From Amycolatopsis cihanbeyliensis (lineage in GTDB: Bacteria > Actinomycetota > Actinomycetes > Mycobacteriales > Pseudonocardiaceae), in contig NZ_VFML01000001.1 in the NCBI RefSeq assembly GCF_006715045.1, positions 496,001 to 560,000 on the forward strand: 64,000 nt of DNA, given 5' to 3'. This document shows, one piece after another, positions 53,841-63,463 of this stretch. The notes under the pieces were generated by a model. It made no database searches. It was not told the DNA's origin and saw only the letters and a program-made list of their open reading frames with translations. The position numbers were made by a program, and so were the translations under genes. How positions within the stretch are numbered: the stretch's first letter is position 1; each line of letters starts with the position of its first letter.

Positions 53841-54754
53841 GTTCGGCGACCGTGCCGGCCACCGTGCTCGAGCAAGCCGAGTGGCAGGCGCGGGAGCGGG
53901 CACATCGCGACCGGATGCGCCGCTGGACCGTCCCGCACCAGCGGCGCCGGGCCGGTGGCATCAAGCACCCGGTGCTGGACTTCCTGTTCACCTACTACTC
54001 GCACCGGCCGAGCCACCTGGAACGCTGGCAGCCCGGTCCGGGAGTGCTGCTCACCGGCCCGGACGCCCGGCGGTTCCTGGACCGGCCCGGTTACCGGGAA
54101 GTGTCCGGCGGGGTCGCGCTGGACCGCTCGGCGCTCACCGAGCGCACGGCGAGCACCGCCCGGTTCGTCTGTTCCCTGCTGGAGGCCACCGCCGCCCGCG
54201 CCCCGCGGCTCAGCTGCTTCGGGCTACACGAGTGGGCGATGGTGTACCGCCAGCCGGCCGATCAGGTCCGTCACGCCCAGTTACCCCTTCGACTCGGATC
54301 GGCTGGTACCGACGAGGTGGTGGAGTCACTGGACATCCGCTGCGGGCACTACGACGCGTTCCGCTTCTTCAGCACGCCCGCACGGCCGCGCAACGCGCTG
54401 CAACCGACCAGGGCGACTCAGATCGACCTGGAACAACCCGGTTGCCTGCACGCCAACATGGACCTCTTCAAATGGGCATACAAGCTGGGCCCTTTCGTCC
54501 CGGCCGAACTGCTCGGCGACTGTTTCGAACTCGCGGCGGAGATCCGGATCCTGGACATGCGGGCCAGCCCGTACGACCTTTCCGACCTCGGATATGAGGC
54601 GGTGCGCATCGAGACCGCGGAAGGCAGGGCCGAATACGCCAGGGCACAGGCCGAGTTCGCCCGGCAAGTCACTCCCCTGCGCGAACGGCTGATCGCACAC
54701 TGCCACGAATTGCTGGTGGGGAATAAACACGATCACAAAAGTGATGGCGACTGA
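53837..54754 (+). CDS. Conserved actinobacterial protein of unknown function
   Basis: A 305-residue soluble protein with no standard motif. It has KHPVLDFLFTYYSHRPSHLERWQPG near the start, DIRCGHYDAFRFFSTPARPRNALQPTRATQ in the middle, and QPGCLHANMDLFKWAYKLGPF later. Histidines and aspartates in these blocks could bind metal. Database entries of this type are often called 3-methyladenine DNA glycosylase, a name I would not rely on. ATG 53837 overlaps the CNNM stop (ATGA), so it belongs to the same operon. It ends 138 bp before the next gene. Confidence 0.8.
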   Translation: MSSATVPATVLEQAEWQARERAHRDRMRRWTVPHQRRRAGGIKHPVLDFLFTYYSHRPSHLERWQPGPGVLLTGPDARRFLDRPGYREVSGGVALDRSALTERTASTARFVCSLLEATAARAPRLSCFGLHEWAMVYRQPADQVRHAQLPLRLGSAGTDEVVESLDIRCGHYDAFRFFSTPARPRNALQPTRATQIDLEQPGCLHANMDLFKWAYKLGPFVPAELLGDCFELAAEIRILDMRASPYDLSDLGYEAVRIETAEGRAEYARAQAEFARQVTPLRERLIAHCHELLVGNKHDHKSDGD

Positions 54755-54891
54755 TTGCCTACCGATCGCGGCCGATTGCCTACGCGGTATCGCTAGATTT
54801 TCTCCGCAACCTTAACCTGTTAGAGTGACGACGTTTTTGGCTTTGTACACGGAGTGCGGCCAACTCGGGGAAGCAGGCGCGAGAGGGAACG

Positions 54892-55548
54892 ATGGGGAGA
54901 CACAGCAGGGTGGAGCACCCGCGGCGTCTCGACGAGCGTACGACCACGGGCAGTCACCGCGCGGTCGGCAGGAAGGCTCGGCGGCGGGTCGCCCCCTGGC
55001 CGATCGCCTGCGTGGCACTGGTCGCCTTGCTCGTGCTCGGCTGGATGGGCTGGAACTGGGCCGACGGCCTGCTCAACAGCAGGGCACAGGCGCAGGGCTC
55101 GGGCTGCGCGGAGGGCGAGGCCACCGTGAACGTGGTGGTGACCCCGACCGCGCACCAGCCGGTGCGGACCGGGGCGGCGCGCTGGAACGAGGCCGACACC
55201 GTGGTGCGGGCGCACTGCGTGCACGTCGTCGTCCGGGCCGAGTCCTCGGAACGGGTGCTGGACGCGCTGGCCGGGCGGTCCGACCTCGCCGCCATCGGGG
55301 GCCAGCCCGCGGCCTGGATCCCGGAGTCCTCCTGGTGGGTGACCGAGCTGACCACCAGCAAGCCGGAACTGATCGCCGCCGCACCGGAGTCCATCGCGCA
55401 CGCGCGGTCGGCCGACTACCCGTTCCTCGGGCTGTCCGGGGAGAACGTGGACACGGTGCAGAAGCACGCGGCCCAGTCGTTCCGGGCCTTCCTGCTCGAA
55501 CCCGCCCAGCAGGCCGCGTTCGAGCAGGTCGGGCTCACCGCCAACTGA
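54892..55548 (+). CDS. Short membrane-anchored, substrate-binding-like protein
   Basis: A 218-residue protein with a basic cytoplasmic start (residues 1-38), one helix (WPIACVALVALLVLGWMGWNW) and an extracellular part. The parts GEATVNVVVTPTAHQPV, LAAIGGQPAAWIPESSWWVTELT and the end AFLLEPAQQAAFEQVGLTAN resemble the two ends of long substrate-binding/VWA surface proteins of actinobacteria. The central part of the binding domain and the VWA domain appear to be missing. It could be a shortened but intact gene or a remnant; the frame is clean. Confidence 0.65.
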   Translation: MGRHSRVEHPRRLDERTTTGSHRAVGRKARRRVAPWPIACVALVALLVLGWMGWNWADGLLNSRAQAQGSGCAEGEATVNVVVTPTAHQPVRTGAARWNEADTVVRAHCVHVVVRAESSERVLDALAGRSDLAAIGGQPAAWIPESSWWVTELTTSKPELIAAAPESIAHARSADYPFLGLSGENVDTVQKHAAQSFRAFLLEPAQQAAFEQVGLTAN

Positions 55549-55956
55549 GCAGCCGGGACGAAGCCGCAACTCAGACGCCCTTCAGCGCGGCCAGCCGTCA
55601 GCAGCTCGGCGCCGGGGCGGCCAGCTGCCCGTCGACGGTTTCGGCGACGTGGTCCATACCGTGGTCCAGCGGGCTCGTGGGTTCCGGTGACGGTGGTGCG
55701 GCCATCGCCACCGCACACGCCCGCGGGCTCGTCCACCGTCCCTGACCGACGCCCGCGACGGGCGCGACCGCCGAGCCCGACCGGGTCACGCTCCACCCCG
55801 GAAAATCGCATGAGATCGACGCGACGATGCGGAACACTCGGCCCGACCGATGAGTTCTGTCAGGTGTGCCGGTCTGTACCGGTGTCCCCACCCAGGTTCG
55901 TCCCGGCAGCCCCTGGCTGCGCGATGCCTGTGCCGGAAACCCAGCGAGGTGCTGCC
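55549..55956. other. 408-bp intergenic region, no gene supported
   Basis: The frame of the downstream MFS gene is open from 55687, but the translated segment is low-complexity Pro/Arg-rich and unlike the family, so I do not call it coding. No clear promoter, palindrome or terminator is visible. Confidence 0.5.
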
Positions 55957-57387
55957 ATGCCGAGTGCTGTCCAAGAACGACCCGCCGCGCAGGCGGGCCG
56001 CACACCGGTCGTGGTGCGGCTGCTTGTGCTGGCCACCTTCGTGGTGATCCTCAACGAGACGCTCATGCTCAACGCCATTCCGCGGTTGATGGACTCGTTG
56101 CACGTCACCGAGCAGGCCGCGCAGTGGGTGTCCACCGCGTTCATGCTCACCATGGCCGCCGTGATCCCGGTCACCGGCTGGTTCCTGCAGCGAGTCACCA
56201 TCCGCCAGGCCTACGCGATCGCGATGGGCGTGTTCCTCGTGGGCACCGCCCTGTCCGCCGTCGCGCCCTCCTTCGCCGTGCTGCTGCTGGGCCGGATCGT
56301 GCAGGCCTCGGGCACGGCCGTGATGATGCCCCTGCTGATGACCACGTTGATGACCGTGGTACCCGAACAGGACCGGGGCCGGGTGATGGGCAACGTCACC
56401 CTGGCGATCTCGGTGGCACCCGCGCTCGGCCCGGCCGTGTCCGGGCTGATCCTGCAGGTCGGCTCCTGGCGGCTGCTGTTCGTCGCCGTCTTGCCGATCG
56501 CGGCCCTGGTCACCCTCTTCGGGCTGCGCAAGCTGCACAACATCAGCGAGCCGCAGGTGAGCTCCATCGACTGGCTCAGCGTGGCCCTGGCGGCGCTCGG
56601 CTTCGGCGGCCTGGTGTACGGCCTGAGCCTCTTCGGCGAAGGCGAGGCCATCGGACCGGGCCTCGGCATCGTCGCCGCCGGGATCGCGGCGATCACGGCT
56701 TTCGTGCTCCGTCAGCTCAAGCTGCAACGCACCGGTGTGCCGCTGCTGGACCTGCGAGCCCTCGCACACCGCACCTACGGGCTGTCCCTGGTCCTCATGT
56801 CCATCGGGTTCCTCGCGATGCTCGGGTCGATGATCCTGCTGCCGCTGTACCTGCAGAACCTGCGCGGGCTCAGCCCGCTGCGGACCGGCCTGCTGCTCAT
56901 GCCGGGCGGCCTGGCCATGGGCCTGCTGGGACCGACCGTCGGAAAGGTGTTCGACCGGTTCGGCAGCCGGCCGCTGGTACTACCCGGCTCGATCGGCATG
57001 GTGCTCGCACTCGGCGGGCTCACCCAGGTCTCGGCAACGATGCCGTACTGGCAGGTGCTGGGGCTGCACGCGCTGCTGATGGTGGGCCTGGCGGCGACGT
57101 TCACCCCCGTCTTCACCCTCGGCATGGGCGCGCTTCCCCCGCACCTGTACTCGCACGGCAGCTCGATGCTCGGGACCTTGCAGCAGGTCTCCGCGGCCTT
57201 CGGGACCGCACTGGTGGTGACCGTGATGTCCGCGCGCGCGGGCGACCTGGCCGCCGACGGCGTCGCCGCCGAACCCGCACAGCTCAGCGGGATGACGCTG
57301 GCTTTCGGCACCGTGGCCGCCCTCGCACTGGTGACGGTCGTCGTCGCGGCGATACTGCCGCGCCGGGTCCCGTCCGCCGAAGCCTGA
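55957..57387 (+). CDS. MFS drug transporter, DHA2 (EmrB/LfrA-like)
   Basis: A 476-residue 14-helix transporter. Helix 1 has VVILNETLMLNAIPRLM (motif D1-like), motif A is in GWFLQRVTIRQAYAIAM, and GRIVQASGTAVMMPLLMTTL is motif C-like. TTLMTVVPEQDRGRVMG and the loops between helices are typical of LfrA/EmrB pumps for quaternary amines and similar drugs. ATG 55957 has GAGG upstream and gives the expected short N-terminus. It is transcribed alone and followed by a terminator-like hairpin. Confidence 0.9.
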   Translation: MPSAVQERPAAQAGRTPVVVRLLVLATFVVILNETLMLNAIPRLMDSLHVTEQAAQWVSTAFMLTMAAVIPVTGWFLQRVTIRQAYAIAMGVFLVGTALSAVAPSFAVLLLGRIVQASGTAVMMPLLMTTLMTVVPEQDRGRVMGNVTLAISVAPALGPAVSGLILQVGSWRLLFVAVLPIAALVTLFGLRKLHNISEPQVSSIDWLSVALAALGFGGLVYGLSLFGEGEAIGPGLGIVAAGIAAITAFVLRQLKLQRTGVPLLDLRALAHRTYGLSLVLMSIGFLAMLGSMILLPLYLQNLRGLSPLRTGLLLMPGGLAMGLLGPTVGKVFDRFGSRPLVLPGSIGMVLALGGLTQVSATMPYWQVLGLHALLMVGLAATFTPVFTLGMGALPPHLYSHGSSMLGTLQQVSAAFGTALVVTVMSARAGDLAADGVAAEPAQLSGMTLAFGTVAALALVTVVVAAILPRRVPSAEA

Positions 57388-57403
57388 AGGTCAGGCACGA
57401 CGG

Positions 57404-57449
57404 GCGCCGGACCGGGGCGTGTCGCGACCGTGGATCCCCGGACCGGCGC
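57404..57449 (+). terminator. Hairpin terminator after the DHA2 transporter
   Basis: GCGCCGG-A-CCGGGG (57404-57417) pairs with CCCCGG-A-CCGGCGC (57436-57449) with one A-A mismatch and an 18-base loop, 17 bp after the stop. It also faces the convergent MerR gene. Confidence 0.5.
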
Positions 57450-57497
57450 TCCCTCGCGCCGTCGAGCAGGGACAGCGACTCCCGAGCTCGCCGCCCG

Positions 57498-57893
57498 CTA
57501 CGGCGCGACCGTGCTGGTCGTGGTCCCCGACGAGTGGCTGTGATCCGCCTCGCTGCGGTGGTCGGCGGCGGTGATGAGCTGGTCGAGTCGGCGGAGGGTG
57601 TGGGTCATCTCCTCCACCCTGGTCGCGAGGCGGTCACGTTCGGCGCTGAGCATACGGCGCTGTGCGGCGGAGGTGCGGCCGTTGTTCACGCAGGGCAGCA
57701 GTGCCGCAATGGCACGGCTGCCGAGGCCGGCCGCGTAGAACTGCTGGAACAGGCGTACCAGCTCGACGGTGTCCGCGGTGTAGCGGCGCTGTCCCGACGG
57801 CGTGCGCTCCGGGCTGAGCAGGCCTTGTTCCTCGTAGTAGCGCAACGCGCGCACGGTCACCCCGGCCCGCCGGGCGAGCTCGCCGATCTTCAT
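57498..57893 (-). CDS. MerR-family regulator divergent from SDR gene
   Basis: A 131-residue MerR protein: HTH at residues 1-40 (MKIGELARRAGVTVRALRYYEEQGLLSPERTPSGQRRY) and a coiled-coil dimerisation helix, with a Ser/Thr/His-rich tail. No effector domain is present and no metal-binding cysteine cluster of MerR itself (one Cys in LLPCVNNG). ATG 57893 follows GGGAAGGGAG. It is divergent from an SDR whose promoter has a long spacer and central palindrome, the typical target of MerR activators. Confidence 0.9.
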   Translation of the reverse strand: MKIGELARRAGVTVRALRYYEEQGLLSPERTPSGQRRYTADTVELVRLFQQFYAAGLGSRAIAALLPCVNNGRTSAAQRRMLSAERDRLATRVEEMTHTLRRLDQLITAADHRSEADHSHSSGTTTSTVAP

Positions 57894-57918
57894 CGCCGGA
57901 TGTCTCCCTTCCCCGCAC

Positions 57919-57950
57919 TTGACTCTCACGTCGGCGTGAGGTTCTAGCGT
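57919..57950 (+). promoter_or_regulatory. MerR-type leaderless promoter of the SDR gene
   Basis: TTGACT (57919-57924), a 20-bp spacer that begins with the perfect palindrome CTCACG-TCGG-CGTGAG (57925-57940), and TAGCGT (57945-57950). The start codon is at 57958, seven bases later, so the mRNA is probably leaderless. MerR proteins activate promoters of this spacing by twisting the DNA. Confidence 0.6.
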
Positions 57951-57957
57951 AGCGAGC

Positions 57958-58683
57958 GTGGACATTCGAAACGAGATTGCGCTGGTCACAGGCGCGAACC
58001 GGGGTATAGGACACAGCGTCGTCACCGAGTTGCGGCGCAGGGGCGTCACCAAGGTCTATGCGGCCGCTCGCCGACCGGAGACCGTCCCCGAGGCTCCCGG
58101 TGTCGTCCCGCTGATGCTGGACGTCACCGATGACGCGTCCGTCAGCCGGGCCGCGGCCACGGCCGGCGACACGACACTGCTCATCAACAACGCCGGCGTG
58201 TCGACCTTCGCCCGGCTCACCGACGGCGCGGAGGAGGACATGCGGCTGGAAATGGAGACCAACTACTTCGGCACCCTGCGCATGGTGCGTGCCTTCGCGC
58301 CGGTCCTGGGCGCCCATGGCGGCGGCGCCGTGCTGAACGTGCTGTCGGTCATGGCGTGGATGGCGTACGAGCACTCCAACAGCTACGGGGCGTCCAAAGC
58401 CGCGGCCTGGGCGCTGACCAACGGCATCCGGTACGAGCTCGCCGGGCAGGGCACCCAGGTCACGGCGCTGGCCATGGCCACCGTCGAGACCGACATGACG
58501 GCCGGCATCGAGGACGAGAAGTCCGACCCGGGTGTGATCGCCCGGGCGGCGCTGGACGGCCTCGAGGCCGGTTCCCTCGAAGTACTGGCCGACGGGCGGA
58601 CGGCCCAGTGGAAGTCCCGGCTCGGCGACGACCCGGCCCTGCTGTATCCGCAACTGCGCGCGCACGACACCGTCAGGCCGTAA
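57958..58683 (+). CDS. Short-chain dehydrogenase/reductase
   Basis: A 241-residue classical SDR: TGANRGIGHSVV cofactor loop, D in LMLDVTDD, NNAG in LLINNAGVSTF, Ser in LNVLSVMAWM and YGASK. It is of the clan that reduces simple ketones or aldehydes; specificity is not readable. GTG 57958 is the likely leaderless start. The divergent MerR gene is its probable activator, so it may respond to an electrophile or a drug. Confidence 0.92.
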   Translation: MDIRNEIALVTGANRGIGHSVVTELRRRGVTKVYAAARRPETVPEAPGVVPLMLDVTDDASVSRAAATAGDTTLLINNAGVSTFARLTDGAEEDMRLEMETNYFGTLRMVRAFAPVLGAHGGGAVLNVLSVMAWMAYEHSNSYGASKAAAWALTNGIRYELAGQGTQVTALAMATVETDMTAGIEDEKSDPGVIARAALDGLEAGSLEVLADGRTAQWKSRLGDDPALLYPQLRAHDTVRP

Positions 58684-58694
58684 GCCCGCACCAC

Positions 58695-58731
58695 CCGGGG
58701 CGGATGCCGGCACCCTCGGCCACCGTCCCGG
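58695..58731. terminator. Possible bidirectional terminator
   Basis: CCGGGGCGG (58695-58703) and CCGTCCCGG (58723-58731) pair with one mismatch and a 19-base loop, between the convergent SDR and XRE genes. Confidence 0.3.
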
Positions 58732-58758
58732 GCGCGGCACCCCTCCGCACGTGCCCGG

Positions 58759-59577
58759 TCACCGACCCTGACCGCGCAGCAGGGCCGCGGTCGCGGCGTC
58801 GGCGGGGAAGAAGGACTCGATCGACAGCTCGGCCAGCGTGACGTCCAGCGGGGTGCCGAACGTGGCCACGGTGCTGAAGAAGGCCAGTTCGTCGGTACCG
58901 TGCCGGAACCGGAGCGGGACCAGGATGTCACCGGGACCGGGCACCTCCACCTCGGGCACCGGCTGCGCGCAGGGATAGCCGCGTAACTCCTGGAGCAGGT
59001 CGGCGAGGTACGGGTCCCCGGTGGCCCGCACCTCCCGCCGCAGCCTGCCGAGCAGGTGTGCCCGCCACTCCCCCAGGTTGACCACGTGTGGCGCCATGCC
59101 CGCCGGGTGCAGGGTGAGGCGCAGCACATTGACCGGCGGCGCGGCCAGCTCCGGGGAGATCACGTCCAGGAACAGCGCGACGCTGTCGTTGCCGTCCATC
59201 AGGTTCCACCTGCGGTCGAGCACCACCGCCGGGTACGGCTCGTGGCCGGCGAGCAGCTGTCGTACGGCCCGCCGCACCGCGGCCAGCTCGGGCGCGGCCA
59301 GGTCGCTCTCGGTGTAGACGGGCGCATAGCCCGCGGCCAGCAGGAGCTGGTTGCGCTCCCGGAGCGGGATCTCGAGATACTCCCCCAGCCGCAGCACCAT
59401 CTCCCGGCTCGGCCGCGCCCTCCCGGTCTCGACGAAGCTCAGATGCCTTGTCGAGATCTCCGCGGCGATCGAGAGGTCGAGCTGGCTGATCCGGCGACGA
59501 TCCCGCCATTCACGCACCATCTCGCCAACCCAGCGCCGGGCTTCACCTGCCGCGGGCATGGTCGTCGAAGTCGTCAC
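58759..59577 (-). CDS. XRE-family regulator with MmyB-like ligand domain
   Basis: A 272-residue protein: cro/C1-type HTH at residues 14-72 (VREWRDRRRISQLDLSIAAEISTRHLSFVETGRARPSREMVLRLG). A PAS-like MmyB ligand-binding domain follows (YPAVVLDRRWNLMDGNDSVALFLDVI; NVLRLTLHPAGMAPHVVNLGEWRAHLL). Members of this group often control a divergent SDR or oxidoreductase gene and bind fatty-acid-like ligands. Here the divergent gene is the carboxylic acid reductase. An upstream TTACCTC-C-GAGGTAA palindrome is the likely operator. GTG 59577 is the start used. Confidence 0.92.
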   Translation of the reverse strand: MTTSTTMPAAGEARRWVGEMVREWRDRRRISQLDLSIAAEISTRHLSFVETGRARPSREMVLRLGEYLEIPLRERNQLLLAAGYAPVYTESDLAAPELAAVRRAVRQLLAGHEPYPAVVLDRRWNLMDGNDSVALFLDVISPELAAPPVNVLRLTLHPAGMAPHVVNLGEWRAHLLGRLRREVRATGDPYLADLLQELRGYPCAQPVPEVEVPGPGDILVPLRFRHGTDELAFFSTVATFGTPLDVTLAELSIESFFPADAATAALLRGQGR

Positions 59578-59882
59578 CCGGCCACGTTATGGGGTGGCCG
59601 TCCGCGCCGCCATTACCTCCGAGGTAACCGAACGGCCTGCGCGCCGGACAACGCGCCGCGCGGAAAAGCACGTACTGCCGAGAACCATTTCGTCCCACAC
59701 GTCCGAATAGCGCGACGGCGGGCACGGTTCGTGGTGCCGGAATTCGCGAAACCTGCCGCACACATCACATCGCCACACCTGTGCACAGTGGAGCACCGGG
59801 CATATACTTAGTTAGTGCAAGCATCTATGCGCCTCGATTCGCCTCCTGGCGCACGCATTTGTCGTGATTGAGAGGCTGACCA
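59578..59882. promoter_or_regulatory. Divergent control region between XRE and CAR genes
   Basis: Two features stand out in 305 bp. A perfect palindrome, TTACCTC-C-GAGGTAA (59613-59627), lies 36 bp before the XRE start and is its probable operator. A good -10, TATACT (59803-59808), lies 75 bp before the CAR start; the -35 side is poor, which suggests activation. The rest shows nothing clear. Confidence 0.45.
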
Positions 59883-62800
59883 ATGGCGACCCATTCGTGG
59901 CCCGAAACCGACGGTATCGGGGACTCCGACGCCGAAGAGGAACGCCGCGTCGCCGAGTTGTGCGCGAACGACCCGCAGGTGCGGGACGCCGCCCCGCTCG
60001 AGGCGGTCAGCGCGGTGGTACGGGAGTCCGACCTGCCGCTCGCGCGGATCGTGCAGACGCTCATGGAGCACTACGCGGATCGGCCGGCACTCGGCGAACG
60101 GGCGACCGAACCGGTGACCGACCCGCAAACGGGACGCACCTCACTGCGGCTGCTGCCGAGGTTCGAGACGATCACTTATCGGGAACTGTGGGCCGCGGTC
60201 CGCGCGATCGCGGCGGAATGGCGACACGATCCGCGACATTCGTTGAGCGCGGGCGATGTCGTCTGCGTCCTCGGATTCACCAGTAGCGACTACGCGATGC
60301 TCGACCTGGCCTGTATTCATCTCGGCGCGGTCGCCGTACCACTGCAGTCCAGCGCGCCGGTCTCCCAGTTGACGCCGATCATCGCCGAGACCGAACCACG
60401 TATTCTGGCCGCGAGTGTCGAACACCTGGACACCGCCGTCGAGGTCGCCGTGGCCGGCACCTCGCTGCGGCGCCTGATCGTGTTCGACTACCACCCGGAG
60501 GTCGACGAGCAGCGCGACCGGCTCGCCGCCGCCCGGAGGCGGCTCGCCGAGGCGGGCAGCGCGGTGGTGGTCGACTCGCTGGCCGCGGTGCGCGAGCGTG
60601 GCCACGCCTCCCCGGCCGCGCCGCTGTTCACCCCCACCGCCGATGCGGACCCGCTCGCCCTGCTGATCTACACCTCCGGCAGCACCGGTACCCCCAAGGG
60701 CGCCATGTACCCGCAGCGGCTGGTCCGCACCCTGTGGCGTGGTTTCTGGCCCGGAACGCGCAACCTGCCCACGATCGGCATCAACTACCTGCCGTTGAGC
60801 CACCTCGCCGGCCGCATCTCACTGGTGGGGACCCTGTCCCGAGGGGGAACCGGCTACTTCACGGCCAGGAGTGACCTGTCCACCCTGTTCGAGGACATCG
60901 CGCTCGCCCGCCCCACGGAGTTGACCCTGGTCCCGCGGGTGTGCGACATGCTGTTCCAGCACTACCGCGGTGAACTCGACCGGCGGGCGCCGGAGGCCGC
61001 CGACCAGCAGGCGATCGAGGCCGAGGTGCGGGCGGACCTGCGGGAGAACCTGCTGGGCGGACGCGTCCTGCGAGCCACCTGCGGGAGCGCCCCCCTGTCC
61101 GCGGGCATGACCACGTTCGTCGAGTCCTGCCTCGGCCTGCGGTTGCACGACGGCTACGGGTCCACGGAGGCCGGTGGGGTGCTGCTGGACACGCGGGTAC
61201 AGCGCCCACCGGTGCTCGACTACAAGCTCGTCGACGTTCCCGAGCTCGGCTACTTCCGGACCGACTCGCCGCATCCCCGGGGGGAGCTGCTGGTCAGGAC
61301 CGAGACCATCGTGCCGGGATACTTCCGGCGGCCCGAGGTCACCGCCGAGATGTTCGACGAGGACGGCTACTACCGGACCGGCGACATCATGGCCGAACTC
61401 GGTCCGGACCGGCTGGTCTATGTGGACCGCCGCAAGAACGTGTTGAAGCTCTCCCAGGGCGAGTTCGTGGCTCTCTCGCATCTGGAAGCCGTCTTCGTGA
61501 ACAGCCCGCTGATCCGGCAGATCTTCGTCTACGGCAACAGCGAACGTGCCTACCTGCTCGCGGTGCTCGTGCCCACCCCGGAAGCGATCGCGAGGGCACG
61601 GCAGGAGGCGGACCTCAGGTCGTCGCTCAGCGAGTCGCTGCAGCGGGTCGCGAAGGAGGCCGAGCTGAACTCCTACGAGATCCCGCGCGACTTCCTGATC
61701 GAAACCGAACCGTTCAGCGAGGAGAACGGGCTCCTCTCGGACGCGCGCAAGCTGCTGCGCCCGAGGCTCAGGGAGAAGTACGGGGAACGCCTCGAGCGGC
61801 TGTACGCCGAGCTGGCCGAAGGGCAGGCGGACGAGCTGCGCGAGCTACGGCGGCACGGTCGGCACCGGCCGGTGCTGGAGACCGTCACCCGGGCGGCGCA
61901 GGCCGTGCTGGGCTGCTCGACCACCGAGCTGAGCGCCGAGGCACACTTCACCGAACTGGGCGGCGACTCCCTGTCCGCACTGTCCTTCGCGAACCTGCTC
62001 CGGGAGATCTTCGAGGTCGACATCCCGGTGGGCACCGTGATCAGCCCGGCGAACGACCTGCGCCGGCTGGCCGGTCACATCGAGGCGGCCCGTGGGTCCG
62101 AGTCACGGCGGCCCACCTTCGCGACGGTGCACGGCGCGGAGAGCGTGGAGGTCCAGGCGCGCGACCTGACGCTGGAGAGGTTCGTCGACGACCAGACGCT
62201 CGCCGAGGCCGGCACCCTGCCGCGTGCCGCCGTCACCCCGCGGACCGTCCTGCTGACCGGGGCGAACGGCTATCTCGGGCGCTTCCTGTGCCTGGAATGG
62301 CTGGAGCGGCTGGCGCCGGCCGGTGGGCGGCTGATCTGCCTCGTGCGGGGAAGCGACGCGGCCGCGGCGGAGCAGCGACTCGCGGACGCGTTCGACAGCG
62401 GGGACGCCGAACTGGTTCGGGATTTCCGCGAACTCGCCGCGGGGAGTCTGGAGGTTCTCGCCGGCGATATCGGCGAACCGAATCTCGGTCTGGACGACCA
62501 GACCTGGCGGCGGCTGGCCGGCAGCGTGGACCTGATCGTCCACCCGGCCGCGCTGGTCAATCACGTGCTGCCCTACGAGCAGCTGTTCGGCCCCAACGTC
62601 GTCGGCACGGCCGAGCTCATCCGGATGGCCCTCACCACCCGGATGAAGCCCGTCACCTACCTCTCGACGGTGGGTGTGGCCGCGCAGGCCGGTCCGTCGG
62701 CGCTGCGCGAGGACGCCGACATCCGCACCACCAGCCCCGTGCGCCAGATCGACCAGAGCTACGCGGGCGGCTACGCGACCAGCAAGTGGGCCGGTGAGGT

Positions 62801-63428
62801 CCTGCTACGGGAGGCGCACGAGCGGTTCGGGCTCCCGGTCGCGGTGTTCCGTTCCGACATGATCCTGGCGCACGGCCGGTACACCGGGCAGCTGAACGTG
62901 CCCGACATGTTCACCCGACTGCTGCTCAGTCTCGTGCTCACCGGCATCGCGCCGCGGTCGTTCTACCGGACCGGCGCCGGCGGCGATCCGCCACGGGCGC
63001 ACTACGACGGGCTGCCCGCCGACTTCACCGCCGAGGCGATCGCCACCCTCGGTGGGCGGCTCACCGAGGGGTTCGAGACCTTCAACACGGTCAACCCGCA
63101 TGACGACGGGATCTCCCTCGACGTCGTCGTCGACTGGCTGGGCGCGGCAGGCCGCCCGCTCCAGCGGGTCGACTACCAGGACTGGCTCGCCCGCTTCGAG
63201 ACCGCGCTCCGGGCGCTCCCGGAACGGCAGCGGCAGCACTCCGTGCTTCCCCTGCTGCACGCCTTCCGGGAGCCCGAGGAGCCGGTGCGCGGGTCCGCCA
63301 TCCCGGCCGGGGAGTTCCACGCCGCCGTGCGGGCCGCCAAGATCGGTCCGGACAAGGACATCCCGCACCTGTCCGCGGAGCTCATCGGCAAGTACCTCAC
63401 CGACCTGCGCCAGCTCGGCCTGCTGTGA
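59883..63428 (+). CDS. car: Carboxylic acid reductase (adenylation-carrier-reductase)
   Basis: A 1181-residue enzyme that activates a carboxylic acid with ATP, loads it on a phosphopantetheine arm and reduces it to aldehyde with NADPH. The adenylation domain has [16 protein letters not shown] (about residue 262) and [11 protein letters not shown]. The carrier domain has LGGDSLSAL with the modified Ser near 696. The reductase domain has [13 protein letters not shown] (about 789) and Y964-x3-K968 in YATSKW. Length and order match Nocardia/Mycobacterium CAR. It needs a phosphopantetheinyl transferase, not seen here. GAGAGG precedes ATG 59883. An alcohol dehydrogenase follows on the opposite strand. 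Confidence 0.95.
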   Translation: MATHSWPETDGIGDSDAEEERRVAELCANDPQVRDAAPLEAVSAVVRESDLPLARIVQTLMEHYADRPALGERATEPVTDPQTGRTSLRLLPRFETITYRELWAAVRAIAAEWRHDPRHSLSAGDVVCVLGFTSSDYAMLDLACIHLGAVAVPLQSSAPVSQLTPIIAETEPRILAASVEHLDTAVEVAVAGTSLRRLIVFDYHPEVDEQRDRLAAARRRLAEAGSAVVVDSLAAVRERGHASPAAPLFTPTADADPLALLIYTSGSTGTPKGAMYPQRLVRTLWRGFWPGTRNLPTIGINYLPLSHLAGRISLVGTLSRGGTGYFTARSDLSTLFEDIALARPTELTLVPRVCDMLFQHYRGELDRRAPEAADQQAIEAEVRADLRENLLGGRVLRATCGSAPLSAGMTTFVESCLGLRLHDGYGSTEAGGVLLDTRVQRPPVLDYKLVDVPELGYFRTDSPHPRGELLVRTETIVPGYFRRPEVTAEMFDEDGYYRTGDIMAELGPDRLVYVDRRKNVLKLSQGEFVALSHLEAVFVNSPLIRQIFVYGNSERAYLLAVLVPTPEAIARARQEADLRSSLSESLQRVAKEAELNSYEIPRDFLIETEPFSEENGLLSDARKLLRPRLREKYGERLERLYAELAEGQADELRELRRHGRHRPVLETVTRAAQAVLGCSTTELSAEAHFTELGGDSLSALSFANLLREIFEVDIPVGTVISPANDLRRLAGHIEAARGSESRRPTFATVHGAESVEVQARDLTLERFVDDQTLAEAGTLPRAAVTPRTVLLTGANGYLGRFLCLEWLERLAPAGGRLICLVRGSDAAAAEQRLADAFDSGDAELVRDFRELAAGSLEVLAGDIGEPNLGLDDQTWRRLAGSVDLIVHPAALVNHVLPYEQLFGPNVVGTAELIRMALTTRMKPVTYLSTVGVAAQAGPSALREDADIRTTSPVRQIDQSYAGGYATSKWAGEVLLREAHERFGLPVAVFRSDMILAHGRYTGQLNVPDMFTRLLLSLVLTGIAPRSFYRTGAGGDPPRAHYDGLPADFTAEAIATLGGRLTEGFETFNTVNPHDDGISLDVVVDWLGAAGRPLQRVDYQDWLARFETALRALPERQRQHSVLPLLHAFREPEEPVRGSAIPAGEFHAAVRAAKIGPDKDIPHLSAELIGKYLTDLRQLGLL

Positions 63429-63463
63429 CGGCCCGTGCCGAACCGGACGCCGAGGCGGGCCGG

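Noticed and set aside
53837..54754. 3-methyladenine DNA glycosylase.
   Set aside because: This name is often attached to such proteins, but I see neither the HhH-GPD nor the AAG fold signatures.
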